Assembly (NCBI RefSeq): GCF_001499905.1
Contig: NZ_LQIS01000001.1
Coordinates: 248,001-312,000, forward strand
DNA: 64,000 nt
Reading direction: 5' to 3'
Source of the DNA: Mycobacterium sp. GA-1285
GTDB taxonomy: Bacteria > Actinomycetota > Actinomycetes > Mycobacteriales > Mycobacteriaceae
The translations under genes were made by a program, and so were the position numbers. Below the pieces are notes generated by a model. The model worked only from the letters and a program-made list of their open reading frames with translations, was not told where the DNA came from and ran no database searches. This document shows positions 11,785 through 20,004 of this stretch, piece after piece (the stretch's first letter is position 1; each line of letters opens with the position of its first letter).

Positions 11785-13329
11785 CTACCGTTTGCGCGCT
11801 GAGACCACGAACTCCTCGGCCGTCGCCACCACCCGCTCGCGGTCGGCTTCGACCAGCCCGATGCGCGTGCGACGGTCGACGATGTCATCGACGGTCAGCG
11901 CGCCCTCGTGGGTCACCGCGTACTCGAATTCCGCCCGCATGACGTCGATCCCGTCGGCGACGGGTTCGGTGGGCCGCTCGCACGCGGCGGCGGCGATGAC
12001 GTTCGGCGCCTCGGCGCCGAAGCGGGCCACCAGCGAACCCGGCATCTCCGTCGGATAGCGCAGTGTGGCAACGGGATTCGATGGTGCCCCGACAAGCGGC
12101 AGATTGCGGGTGCGGCAGCGGGTCGCGGCCAGCCCGCGCCACTCGATCGCCCGGTCGAGCACGTCCTCGGCCATGAAGCGGTATTCGGTCAGCTTGCCGC
12201 CGATGACGCTGATGACGCCCGAGGGCGATTCGACGACCGCGTGTTCACGCGAGACGTCGGCGGTGCGGCCGGCACCGGTGTCGATGAGCGGGCGTAAGCC
12301 CGCGTAGGCGCCGATCACATCCGACGGGCTCAACGCGACGTCAAGGGCGGTGTTGACCGTGTCGAGCAGGAACCTGACCTCCTCGGGGGCGGGCTCCGGC
12401 ACGTCGGGGATCGCGCCGGGCGCATCCTCGTCGGTCAGCCCCAGGTACACCCTGCCCAACTGCTCGGGCATGGCGAATACGAAGCGGTTGATCTCGCCGG
12501 GTATCGGAATGGTCAGTGCCGCAACCGGATTGCCGAAGGCTGCCGCGTCGAATACCAGATGTGTTCCCCGACTGGGCCGCAGCTTGATCGAGGGATCGAC
12601 CTCGCCCGCCCACACTCCCGAGGCGTTGATCACGGCGCGAGCGGTGACGTCGAACGACTCGTCGGTGAGCTGATCGGTCAGCCGCACGGAGGTACCGGTG
12701 GCGTGCGAGGCCGCCACGCGCGTCAACACCCGGGCACTGTGCTGGGCCGCCGTCCGCGCCACTGCGGTGACCAGGCGGGCGTCGTCGATCAACTGACCGT
12801 CGTAGGCCAGGAACGCTCCGTCGAGACCGTCGCGCCGCACGGTTGGCGCCAGTTCGACGGCCCGGCGCACGTCGATCCGCCGCGAGCGGGGCAACACCGA
12901 CGCCGGCGTGCCCGCCAGCTTGCGTAGCCCGTCGCCGGCGGCGAAGCCGAAGCGCACCAACATCCGTGACGCGGAGTTCATCGACGGAAGCAGCGGGACC
13001 AGCTGCGGCATCGCCGTGACCAGATGGGGCGCGTTGCGGGTCATCAGGATTCCCCGTTCGACCGCACTGCGCCGGGCGATGCCGACGTTGCCCGTCGCCA
13101 GGTACCGCAGGCCGCCGTGAACCAGCTTGGAGCTCCACCTGCTGGTGCCGAACGCCAGATCGTGCTTCTCGACCAATGCCACGCGCAGACCGCGGGTGGC
13201 GGCGTCCAGCGCGATGCCCGTTCCGGTGATGCCGCCGCCGATGACGATGACGTCGAGGCGCTCGCCGTCGGCCAGCGCCGCCAGTTCGGCGTTGCGGCGC
13301 GCGGAGTTCAGCGCCGTCGAGCCGGTCAC
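11785..13329 (-). CDS. glpD: FAD-dependent glycerol-3-phosphate dehydrogenase GlpD
   Basis: A 514-residue membrane-associated flavoenzyme that oxidises glycerol-3-phosphate to dihydroxyacetone phosphate and passes electrons to menaquinone. The FAD-binding Rossmann motif VIVIGGGITGTGIALDAATR is at about residues 27-46, followed by the family signature FGTSRWSSKLVHGGLRYL. The GTG at 13327-13329 gives a length close to M. tuberculosis GlpD1 (516) and overlaps the tetR stop by 4 bp (GTGA); the frame's upstream extension is antisense-type sequence. Glycerol-3-phosphate also links it to the downstream flavoprotein and diacylglycerol kinase in lipid metabolism. Confidence 0.95.
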   Translation of the reverse strand: MTGSTALNSARRNAELAALADGERLDVIVIGGGITGTGIALDAATRGLRVALVEKHDLAFGTSRWSSKLVHGGLRYLATGNVGIARRSAVERGILMTRNAPHLVTAMPQLVPLLPSMNSASRMLVRFGFAAGDGLRKLAGTPASVLPRSRRIDVRRAVELAPTVRRDGLDGAFLAYDGQLIDDARLVTAVARTAAQHSARVLTRVAASHATGTSVRLTDQLTDESFDVTARAVINASGVWAGEVDPSIKLRPSRGTHLVFDAAAFGNPVAALTIPIPGEINRFVFAMPEQLGRVYLGLTDEDAPGAIPDVPEPAPEEVRFLLDTVNTALDVALSPSDVIGAYAGLRPLIDTGAGRTADVSREHAVVESPSGVISVIGGKLTEYRFMAEDVLDRAIEWRGLAATRCRTRNLPLVGAPSNPVATLRYPTEMPGSLVARFGAEAPNVIAAAACERPTEPVADGIDVMRAEFEYAVTHEGALTVDDIVDRRTRIGLVEADRERVVATAEEFVVSARKR

Positions 13330-13904
13330 GGTGCCAGGTACCCGTCGAGGGCGTGCGCCAACTCGGTGTCGAGCGCATCGGTGTCCAACAGCTTTTCGAC
13401 CATCTGCGCGGACTGGATCGCCGACTGGGTGATCAGCAGGCACATCGCCGCCAGCTGACGCGCATCGCCGGCGCGCACGCTGCCGTCGTCCTGGGCGATC
13501 TTGATGGCGTGGGTCAACGCGTCGATGAGGATCATCTGACTCGTGCCGAGCCGGTTCGCGATGTAGACCATCGCGAATTCGGGCGCGTCCCGCAGCACCG
13601 ACATGATGATTTCGTCGTTGCGCAAGTGCCGAGCCACGTCCAGGACCCGCTGCACCAGCGCTTTGCGGTCGGAACCGGTGTCGGGCACCTTGTCGAGCAC
13701 ACCGGCGATTCGCTCGGTCATCAGCGCCGCGAGCACGCCGTTCGTGTCAGACCACCTGCGGTAGATCGTCGGGCGGCTCATGCGCGCGCGACGGGCGATG
13801 TCGGTCAGGGTGACGCGCTTGACGCCGACCGCGAGCACGCAGGCCGCCGCGGCGTCGATGATGCGCTCCTCGACCGTCGACTCGTCGTTACGGATTGACG
13901 ACAT
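13326..13904 (-). CDS. TetR family transcriptional regulator (Rv2250c-like)
   Basis: A 192-residue repressor-type protein with an N-terminal helix-turn-helix (LTDIARRARMSRPTIYRRW, about residues 33-51) and a helical C-terminal ligand/dimer domain. It is co-transcribed with glpD (4-bp overlap) and divergent from the AGPS-like flavoprotein. Only 17 bp separate the two divergent start codons, and that gap carries a dyad (13905-13923). It therefore probably controls both itself with glpD and the flavoprotein-kinase pair. The ligand is unknown; a glycerolipid or acyl-CoA metabolite would fit the neighbours. Confidence 0.9.
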   Translation of the reverse strand: MSSIRNDESTVEERIIDAAAACVLAVGVKRVTLTDIARRARMSRPTIYRRWSDTNGVLAALMTERIAGVLDKVPDTGSDRKALVQRVLDVARHLRNDEIIMSVLRDAPEFAMVYIANRLGTSQMILIDALTHAIKIAQDDGSVRAGDARQLAAMCLLITQSAIQSAQMVEKLLDTDALDTELAHALDGYLAP

Positions 13905-13923
13905 ATGTAATACTGTAACGCAT
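13905..13923. promoter_or_regulatory. Candidate TetR operator and divergent leaderless promoters
   Basis: The gap between the divergent start codons contains the dyad ATG-taa-TAC-t-GTA-acg-CAT. It overlaps hexamers of the TAnnnT type on both strands: TACTGT (13911-13916) lies 5 nt before the flavoprotein ATG, and TACAGT on the minus strand lies 7 nt before the tetR ATG. With only 17 bp available, both transcripts are probably leaderless, and a bound TetR dimer would block both. Confidence 0.5.
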
Positions 13924-15544
13924 GACGCGTCCGGATGCTCACACCACCGCTCTCCTACCCCCGATGAAGTGGAACGCCTGGGGTGATCCCGCCGAGGCGA
14001 AGCCGCTGTCCGACGGCGTCCGGACGCTGCTCGAACAGGCGCTGGGCGTGACGACGTCGACCACCGAGGAGCTCGAACCCGAACAGGTGCGATTGCGGCC
14101 GTCGGCGCTGACCGACGAGGACCGCGACGCGCTCACCGGCATCGTCGGGCGGGAATACTGCCGCGTCGACGATTACGACCGCCTGCTCCGGGCCGGCGGC
14201 AAGTCCACGCTGGACCTGCTGCGCCGCCGCGACCCCGGCGAGCAGGACGCACCGGACGCGGTGCTGCTGCCGGGCACCGAAGACGAGATCGCCGCCATCC
14301 TGCGCTTCTGCGGTGAGCACCGCATCGCCGTCGTTCCGTTCGGCGGCGGCACCAGCGTGGTCGGCGGCCTCGACCCGATTCGCGGCGAATTCCGTTCAGT
14401 CATCTCCCTGGACCTGCGCCGCTTCGACGAACTGCACGTCCTCGACGAGGTGTCCGGCGAAGCCGAACTGGGCGCGGGTGTGACCGGGCCGGATGCCGAA
14501 CGCCTGCTCGGCGAGCGCGGCTTCTCGCTCGGCCACTTCCCGCAGAGCTTTCAGTTCGCCACCATCGGCGGCTTCGCCGCGACCCGGTCGTCGGGCCAGG
14601 GCTCGGCAGGCTACGGCCGGTTCAACGACATGGTGCGCGGCCTGCGGGCGGTCACGCCGGTCGGCGTGTTGGACCTCGGCCGGGCACCGGAGTCGGCGGC
14701 GGGACCGGATCTGCGCCAGCTGCTGATCGGATCGGAGGGCGTGCTCGGCGTCATCACGCGGGTGCGGGTGCGGGTCCATCCGAAGCCGACCGCCACCCGC
14801 TACGAGGCGTGGTCGTTTCCCGACTTCGCCACGGGCGCCGACGCCCTGCGCGCCGTCGTGCAGACCGGGACAGGCCCGACGGTGATCCGGCTGTCCGACG
14901 AGGCCGAGACCGGAGTGAACCTCGCGACCACCGAGAGCATCGGCGAAAAGCAGATCACCGGAGGGTGTTTGGCGATCACGGTGTTCGAGGGCACCGACGC
15001 GCACGTCGCCAGCAGACACTCCGAGACGCGCGCGGTGCTCGAGGCCGCCGGCGGCACCTCGCTCGGCGAGGAACCCGCACGCGCATGGGAGCACGGCCGA
15101 TTCGGGGCGCCCTATCTGCGGGATTCGCTGCTGTCGGCTGGCGCGCTGTGCGAGACGCTGGAGACGGCGACGACCTGGTCGAACATTCCAGCGCTCAAGG
15201 CGGCCGTCACCGAGGCGCTCACGAACGCCTTGACCGAAACCGGCACGCCCTCGCTGGTGCTGTGTCACATTTCGCACGTGTACCCCACCGGCGCGTCGCT
15301 CTACTTCACGGTCGTCGCCGGGCAGCGGGACAACCCGATCGAACAGTGGCGCAAGGCCAAAGCCGCAGCGTCGGACGCGATGATGCGGACGGGGGCCACG
15401 ATCACCCATCACCACGCCGTCGGCGCCGACCACCGTCCGTGGATGCGCGACGAGATCGGCGACCTCGGCGTCGCGGTCCTGCGCGCCGTCAAGGACACAC
15501 TCGACCCGGCGGGAATCCTCAACCCCGGCAAGCTGATCCCATGA
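13922..15544 (+). CDS. FAD-binding oxidase, alkyldihydroxyacetonephosphate synthase-like (Rv2251-like)
   Basis: A 540-residue flavoprotein of the vanillyl-alcohol-oxidase fold. The N-terminal FAD_binding_4 domain shows PFGGGTSVVGGL and later FATIGGFAATRSSGQGS, and the C-terminal FAD-oxidase domain ends HHHAVGADH...LDPAGILNPGKL, as in alkyl-DHAP synthase. AGPS exchanges the acyl group of acyl-DHAP for a fatty alcohol to form ether lipids. Whether this bacterial homologue does so is unproven; a D-2-hydroxyacid oxidase role is the alternative. The next gene, a lipid kinase, overlaps by 4 bp, and the divergent operon contains glpD, so a glycerolipid role is favoured. Confidence 0.88.
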   Translation: MTRPDAHTTALLPPMKWNAWGDPAEAKPLSDGVRTLLEQALGVTTSTTEELEPEQVRLRPSALTDEDRDALTGIVGREYCRVDDYDRLLRAGGKSTLDLLRRRDPGEQDAPDAVLLPGTEDEIAAILRFCGEHRIAVVPFGGGTSVVGGLDPIRGEFRSVISLDLRRFDELHVLDEVSGEAELGAGVTGPDAERLLGERGFSLGHFPQSFQFATIGGFAATRSSGQGSAGYGRFNDMVRGLRAVTPVGVLDLGRAPESAAGPDLRQLLIGSEGVLGVITRVRVRVHPKPTATRYEAWSFPDFATGADALRAVVQTGTGPTVIRLSDEAETGVNLATTESIGEKQITGGCLAITVFEGTDAHVASRHSETRAVLEAAGGTSLGEEPARAWEHGRFGAPYLRDSLLSAGALCETLETATTWSNIPALKAAVTEALTNALTETGTPSLVLCHISHVYPTGASLYFTVVAGQRDNPIEQWRKAKAAASDAMMRTGATITHHHAVGADHRPWMRDEIGDLGVAVLRAVKDTLDPAGILNPGKLIP

Positions 15545-16455
15545 CGATCGACGGCCGCGTCACGATGCTGACGAACCCCGCCGCGGGGCACGGCAGCGCA
15601 CCACACGCGGCCGAACGCGCCGTCGCACAGTTTCATCGGCGCGGAGTCGACGTCGTCGCGATCGCGGGCACCGACGCCGAGCACGCGCGCACACTCGTCG
15701 AAGGCGCGCTCGAGCGCGGAATGGACGCGCTTGTCGTGGTCGGCGGAGATGGCATCATCTCCCTTGCGCTGCAAGTGCTTGCGCAGACCGATATACCCCT
15801 CGGCATCATTCCGGCCGGCACCGGCAACGACCACGCACGCGAGTTCAAGATCCCCACACGCGATCCCGAAGCCGCCGCCGATGTCGTCGTCGACGGCCTG
15901 GTCGACGGGACCGCCCAGATCATCGACCTCGGCCGGATCCGCGGCGCCGACGGCACCGACAAGTGGTTCGGCACCGTGATGGCCGCGGGTTTCGACTCGC
16001 TGGTGACCGACCGGACCAATCGGATGCGCTGGCCCCACGGCCGCATGCGGTACAACCTCGCGATGGTCGCCGAGTTGTCGAAGTTGCGGCTGCTGCCGTT
16101 TCGGTTGTCGTTCGACGGCGACGAGGTGACGACGGAGTTGACGCTGGCCGCGTTCGGTAACACCCGCAGCTACGGCGGCGGCATGCGGATTTGTCCCGGC
16201 GCCGATCCGACCGACGGTCTGCTCGACGTGACGATGGTGGCCTCGGCGTCGCGCACCCGGCTGATCCGATTGTTTCCCACCGTGTTCAAAGGCACCCACG
16301 TACACCTCGACGAGGTGCGTACCGCGCGGGCGAAGACCATCACCGTCGAGTGCCCCGGGATAAACGCCTACGCCGACGGCGAGTACATGTGCCCGCTTCC
16401 GGTCGAGGTGTCGGCGGTCCCCGGCGCGCTTCGGATCCTGACGCCGCGACGCTGA
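15541..16455 (+). CDS. Diacylglycerol/lipid kinase (Rv2252-like)
   Basis: A 304-residue DAGK-catalytic (YegS-type) kinase that phosphorylates diacylglycerol or a related lipid. Rv2252, its positional counterpart, has been linked to phosphatidylinositol mannoside synthesis. The nucleotide-binding motifs VVGGDGIISLAL and PAGTGNDHAREF are clear, followed by the beta-sandwich C-terminal domain. The ATG overlaps the previous stop by 4 bp (ATGA) and gives a family-typical length; the same frame is open far upstream, but that is read-through of the flavoprotein gene in another frame. Confidence 0.93.
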   Translation: MTIDGRVTMLTNPAAGHGSAPHAAERAVAQFHRRGVDVVAIAGTDAEHARTLVEGALERGMDALVVVGGDGIISLALQVLAQTDIPLGIIPAGTGNDHAREFKIPTRDPEAAADVVVDGLVDGTAQIIDLGRIRGADGTDKWFGTVMAAGFDSLVTDRTNRMRWPHGRMRYNLAMVAELSKLRLLPFRLSFDGDEVTTELTLAAFGNTRSYGGGMRICPGADPTDGLLDVTMVASASRTRLIRLFPTVFKGTHVHLDEVRTARAKTITVECPGINAYADGEYMCPLPVEVSAVPGALRILTPRR

Positions 16456-16469
16456 CGAGAGTGCCGTTT

Positions 16470-16497
16470 CATACCCGACCCGCCGGGCGGGCGTATG
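16470..16497. terminator. Imperfect hairpin after the lipid kinase
   Basis: CATAC and GTATG flank an inner stem CCCGCC-g-GGCGGG, forming an extended imperfect hairpin 15 bp after the kinase stop and before the convergent DUF3145 gene. It is GC-rich and lacks a T-run. Confidence 0.5.
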
Positions 16498-16524
16498 GGT
16501 CCGCACACTCGCGCCGGACCGCCT

Positions 16525-16586
16525 CGGCTACCCGACTCCTACCCGACTCCGCGGCTGAATGTCGTCGGCTACCCGACTCCGCGGCT
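16525..16586. repeat. Duplicated 3' end of the DUF3145 gene
   Basis: CGGCTACCCGACTCC occurs at 16525-16539, TACCCGACTCCGCGGCT at 16540-16556, and the two are joined in the single copy CGGCTACCCGACTCC...GCGGCT at 16566-16586. The last copy is the end of the DUF3145 reading frame including its stop codon, so the last codons and stop have been copied into the intergenic region. Confidence 0.85.
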
Positions 16587-17081
16587 CAGCCAGCTCACCT
16601 CCGCGCCCGCGCCGCCGTCGCGGTACGGCTCCAGAGCGTCGTCCCACGCGGTCCCCAGCACCGAGTCCAGTTCGGCGGCGAGCGTGTCCGCGCCGGAAGC
16701 CATCATCGCCCGCAGCCGCATCTCGCCGACGATCACGTCGCCGTTGGCGCTCATCGACCCGCTCCACAGTCCGAGCTGGGGCGTGTGACACCAGCGATGG
16801 CCGTCGACGCCGGGGCTGGGGTCCTCAGTCACCTCGAACCGCAACACCGACCACGAGCGCAGCGCACTGGCCAGCGCGGCACCGGTCCCCACCGGACCGA
16901 CCCAGTTGGTGACGGCCCGCAGCTGTCCGGGCATGGCCGGTTGCGGTGTCCACTTGAGGTTCGCCCTCGACTGAAGGGTCGACGACAACGCCCACTCGAC
17001 ATGCGGGCACACCGCAGCGGGTGACGCGTGGATGTAGACCACGCCCGTCGTCGCTTCGGCGAACTGGTTCGACGCACGCAT
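16569..17081 (-). CDS. DUF3145 family protein (Rv2256c-like)
   Basis: A 170-residue actinobacterial protein of unknown function with the highly conserved opening MRASNQFAEATTGVVYIHAS and the segment CPHVEWALSSTL. No signal peptide or membrane segment is seen. The ATG at 17081 is chosen over the longer frame because AAGGAG lies 7 nt upstream and family members begin MRASNQF. The C terminus (SWLSRGVG) is encoded by sequence repeated twice more just downstream. It faces the lipid kinase convergently. Confidence 0.9.
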   Translation of the reverse strand: MRASNQFAEATTGVVYIHASPAAVCPHVEWALSSTLQSRANLKWTPQPAMPGQLRAVTNWVGPVGTGAALASALRSWSVLRFEVTEDPSPGVDGHRWCHTPQLGLWSGSMSANGDVIVGEMRLRAMMASGADTLAAELDSVLGTAWDDALEPYRDGGAGAEVSWLSRGVG

Positions 17082-17190
17082 TTGCCACTCCTTCGGCTCC
17101 ACGAGGGACGTCTTCCCCAAGCGGCCTCTTGGAACCGAAATCACAGCTGTGTCGTGCGTGTCTATTGTGCCTTGTGAGACGCGTGTTGCG

Positions 17191-18015
17191 CTAGTCTGCG
17201 CCGAATTCTCTCAGTACTTCGTCAGACACGGCCCGCCACGGCTTGTACGCCCACCGCCCGAAATCGCGGTCGGTGAGCAGGACCAACGCCAGGTCGGCGT
17301 CAGGATCGACCCATAAAAACGTCCCTGACTGGCCGAAATGCCCGAACGTGCGCTCGGAGTTCGCCTCGCCGGTCCAGTGCGGCGACTTGCCGCCGCGGAT
17401 CTCGAAGCCCAGCCCCCAGTCGTTGGGCCGCTGCACACCGAAGCCCGGCAGCACCCCGTCCAGGCCGGGAAACTGCACCGAGATCGCCTCGCCATGCAGC
17501 CGCGTGGACACCGTGGCCGGTCGCAGCAAGTCGGCGGCGAACGCCGCGAGATCGGCCACCGTCGATGTCGCGCCGTAACCAGCGGCGGCCGCACCCCCGT
17601 CGAGCACGCTGTCGGACATGCCCAACGGTTCGAACACCGCTTCGGTCAGATATCGACCGAATTCGATCTCCGTCGCCTTCTCCAATGTCCCGGCGGCCAC
17701 CTCGAATCCGTAGTTCGAGTAGACGCGCCGGGCGCCCGGCTCGGCCATCGTCTCCGCCGAGCGCATCGAGTAACCCGACGCGTGCGCCAGCAGGTGGCGC
17801 ACCGTCGAACCCGGCGGGCCCGCTTCGGTGTCGAGCTCGACGGCGCCCTCCTCCACACCGACCTGCACCGCACGCGCGGCCAGCGGCTTGGTCACCGACG
17901 CCAGCGCAAATCGGCGCCGCTGGTCGCCGTGCTCGGCCAGCACCCCGGACGGACCCACCACGGCGGCCGCGGCATTGTGCACCGGCCAGTCGGCCATAGC
18001 ATCCAAGGCGCTCAT
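17191..18015 (-). CDS. Serine beta-lactamase-like/penicillin-binding family protein (Rv2257c-like)
   Basis: A 274-residue class C beta-lactamase/DD-peptidase-fold protein. The active-site serine motif is SVTK (Ser40-Lys43) and the second motif is Tyr99-Ser-Asn101 (RRVYSNYGF). A HFGQSG segment near the C terminus may correspond to the third motif. There is no signal peptide, so a cytosolic esterase or amidase role is as likely as beta-lactam or peptidoglycan hydrolysis. The ATG at 18015 is the first start that avoids an Arg/Ser/Thr-rich leader of shadow type. It lies 10 bp after the methyltransferase gene in the same direction. Confidence 0.88.
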   Translation of the reverse strand: MSALDAMADWPVHNAAAAVVGPSGVLAEHGDQRRRFALASVTKPLAARAVQVGVEEGAVELDTEAGPPGSTVRHLLAHASGYSMRSAETMAEPGARRVYSNYGFEVAAGTLEKATEIEFGRYLTEAVFEPLGMSDSVLDGGAAAAGYGATSTVADLAAFAADLLRPATVSTRLHGEAISVQFPGLDGVLPGFGVQRPNDWGLGFEIRGGKSPHWTGEANSERTFGHFGQSGTFLWVDPDADLALVLLTDRDFGRWAYKPWRAVSDEVLREFGAD

Positions 18016-18025
18016 CGCGCCGAGC

Positions 18026-19102
18026 CTACTTGCGCGCGATGTAGTAGTTGTTGATCGGATCGGTGTCGATCTCGCGCACCTGGACGGCGCTGAAGCCGGC
18101 ATCGGCGAGCATCGACGTGGCGAGCTGATGGCCCCAGCAGGTGCCGAGTCCCGCGCCGTCCAGGCCGAGGGACACTGTCATGCAGTGCATCGTCGAGACC
18201 GTGTACAGATACGTGGCCAGCGGCACGCCGACGTTGTCCTCCAGCCGGCTCGAGGCCTTGATGTCGACCATGAGCAGGTAGCCGCCCGGCCGGAGCGCAC
18301 GATGGATGTTCGCCAGCACCGCGGCCGGCGCGGCCTGGTCGTGGATGGCGTCGAAAACCGTTATCACATCGTAGCTTTCGGCACTGTCGAGGGTGGCCAG
18401 GTCCGCGGCGACGAAGGTGGCGTTGGTCAGACCGAGCCGGGCCGCCTCCGCCCGACCCACCTCGAGCCCCTCGTCGCTGAAGTCGATGCCGGTGAACCGG
18501 CTGGCCGGGAATGCCTGGGCCATCACGTTGATCGCGTGTCCGCTGCCGCAGCCGAAGTCGGCGACGTCGGCACCCTCGCGCAACCGCTCCGGCAGGCCGT
18601 CGACCATCGGTAGGATGACGTCGACGAGCGCGGCGTCGAACACCTCGCCGCTCTCCTCCGCCATCACGTTGTGGAACCGCGGGTACTCGCCGTAGGACAG
18701 CCCGCCGCCGGAGCGGAAGCAGCCGATGATCTTCTGTTCGACCTCGGCCAGCAGCGGGATGAACTGTGCGACCCGCGCGAGGTTGTCCGGGCCCGCGGCC
18801 CGGGTGAGCACCGCGGCGCGGTGCTGTGGCAGCGAGTACGTGCCCGCCGCCGGGTCGTAGTCGACCACCCCGGCGGCGACCACGCCGCCCAGCCACTCCC
18901 GCACATAACGTTCGTTGAGCCCCGCGGCCGCGGCGATCTCAGCGCTGGTGGCAGGGGCCGAACCGGCCATGGTGTCCCACAGCCCGGTCTGGTGGCCGAT
19001 CGACGACAGGAGGGCAAGGCTGGCGTCGTCGATCGCCGACATCATCCGCGCGGTGAACTCCTCGGTCGACTCCACGGCTGGTCTCTGGTCGATATCCGTC
19101 AT
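18026..19102 (-). CDS. Class I SAM-dependent methyltransferase with winged-helix N terminus (Rv2258c-like)
   Basis: A 358-residue protein. The N-terminal third (about residues 20-110) looks like a winged-helix dimerisation domain ([22 protein letters not shown]), and the C-terminal part has the SAM-binding motif [20 protein letters not shown] followed by [10 protein letters not shown]. This layout is that of small-molecule O-methyltransferases. The substrate is unknown. The ATG is preceded by GGAAGGA. A 15-bp tandem duplication lies just upstream of the start. It is likely co-transcribed with the following beta-lactamase-like gene. Confidence 0.9.
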   Translation of the reverse strand: MTDIDQRPAVESTEEFTARMMSAIDDASLALLSSIGHQTGLWDTMAGSAPATSAEIAAAAGLNERYVREWLGGVVAAGVVDYDPAAGTYSLPQHRAAVLTRAAGPDNLARVAQFIPLLAEVEQKIIGCFRSGGGLSYGEYPRFHNVMAEESGEVFDAALVDVILPMVDGLPERLREGADVADFGCGSGHAINVMAQAFPASRFTGIDFSDEGLEVGRAEAARLGLTNATFVAADLATLDSAESYDVITVFDAIHDQAAPAAVLANIHRALRPGGYLLMVDIKASSRLEDNVGVPLATYLYTVSTMHCMTVSLGLDGAGLGTCWGHQLATSMLADAGFSAVQVREIDTDPINNYYIARK

Positions 19103-19120
19103 CGCGTTTCCTTCCGGGGT

Positions 19121-19150
19121 GCTGAACTGATGTCCGCTGAACTGATGTCC
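19121..19150. repeat. 15-bp tandem duplication upstream of a methyltransferase gene
   Basis: GCTGAACTGATGTCC occurs twice head to tail (19121-19135, 19136-19150) in the 5' region of the Rv2258c-like gene, about 20 bp before its start codon. Confidence 0.95.
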
Positions 19151-19187
19151 ATTGCACAACGAAGCCCCGCGCCGGGCGGTTCAACGG

Positions 19188-19967
19188 CTAAATCAGTTCG
19201 ATCGACCTCTTGGCCAGGCCCATCCAGTAACCGTCGATCACCTGCCGTGCCCGCTGTCCGGGATCGCCGGAAGCGCCGAGCGCGACGAACAGCGGTGACC
19301 AGTGCTCGATGGTCGGATGCGCGTACGGCATGCCCGGCGCCCGGTGCCGGAAGTCGACCAATGCGTCGACGTCGCCGGCGGCGAACATCTCGGCCGCCCA
19401 CATGTCGAACTCCGTCGACCAGTCCGGCGGCCGCGCATCCGGTGACGGGTCTCGGAGGAACGGCAGCCCGTGCGTCGTGAAACCTGATCCGATGATCAGC
19501 ACGCCGTCGTCGCGCAGCGGTCGCAACCGCTCGCCCAATTCGAGGAGCGCCTGCGGATCGAGCGTCGGCATGGAAACCTGCAGCACCGGAATGTCGGCGG
19601 CGGGATACATGACTGTCAGCGGAACGTAGGCGCCGTGGTCGAGCCTGCGCCGCGGGTCGTGGCGGACCGGCTCGTCGCCGGACAGCATCGCCTCCACGCG
19701 GACCGCCAGGTCGACGGCGCCGGGCGCGTCGTAGGTCGTTTCGTAGTAGCGCTCCGGAAAGCCCCAGAAGTCATAGGTCAGCGGCGTCTCGGTCGACGTC
19801 GATCCGATCGTCAACGGCGCCGACTCCCAGTGCGCCGACACCACCAGGATCGCCGCTGGACGCGGCAGCTCGCTGGCCCACGCCGCCAACTGCCTCACCC
19901 ACAGCTCATCGTCGACGAGCGGCGGCGCACCGTGGGACAGGAACAGCGCGGGAAGCGAATCGGTCAT
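19188..19967 (-). CDS. DODA-type extradiol ring-opening dioxygenase family protein
   Basis: A 259-residue class III (LigB/YgiD) extradiol dioxygenase homologue, an Fe/Zn enzyme that in characterised members opens catechol rings such as DOPA. Metal-ligand histidines are visible in LFLSHGAPPL, VVSAHWE and the HPTIEHWSPLF segment; DHGAYVPL carries another conserved histidine. The ATG at 19967 matches the usual start before LPALFLSHGAP. It is divergent from mscR by 37 bp. The substrate cannot be inferred from the context. Confidence 0.9.
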   Translation of the reverse strand: MTDSLPALFLSHGAPPLVDDELWVRQLAAWASELPRPAAILVVSAHWESAPLTIGSTSTETPLTYDFWGFPERYYETTYDAPGAVDLAVRVEAMLSGDEPVRHDPRRRLDHGAYVPLTVMYPAADIPVLQVSMPTLDPQALLELGERLRPLRDDGVLIIGSGFTTHGLPFLRDPSPDARPPDWSTEFDMWAAEMFAAGDVDALVDFRHRAPGMPYAHPTIEHWSPLFVALGASGDPGQRARQVIDGYWMGLAKRSIELI

Positions 19968-19992
19968 GTGACCAGTGTTCCCCGTGAGCCGA

Positions 19993-19998
19993 TAGGTT
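19993..19998 (+). promoter_or_regulatory. Candidate leaderless promoter (-10) of mscR
   Basis: TAGGTT lies 6 nt before the mscR ATG within a 37-bp divergent gap, with no Shine-Dalgarno. This fits a leaderless transcript. Confidence 0.45.
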
Positions 19999-20004
19999 GT
20001 AACC

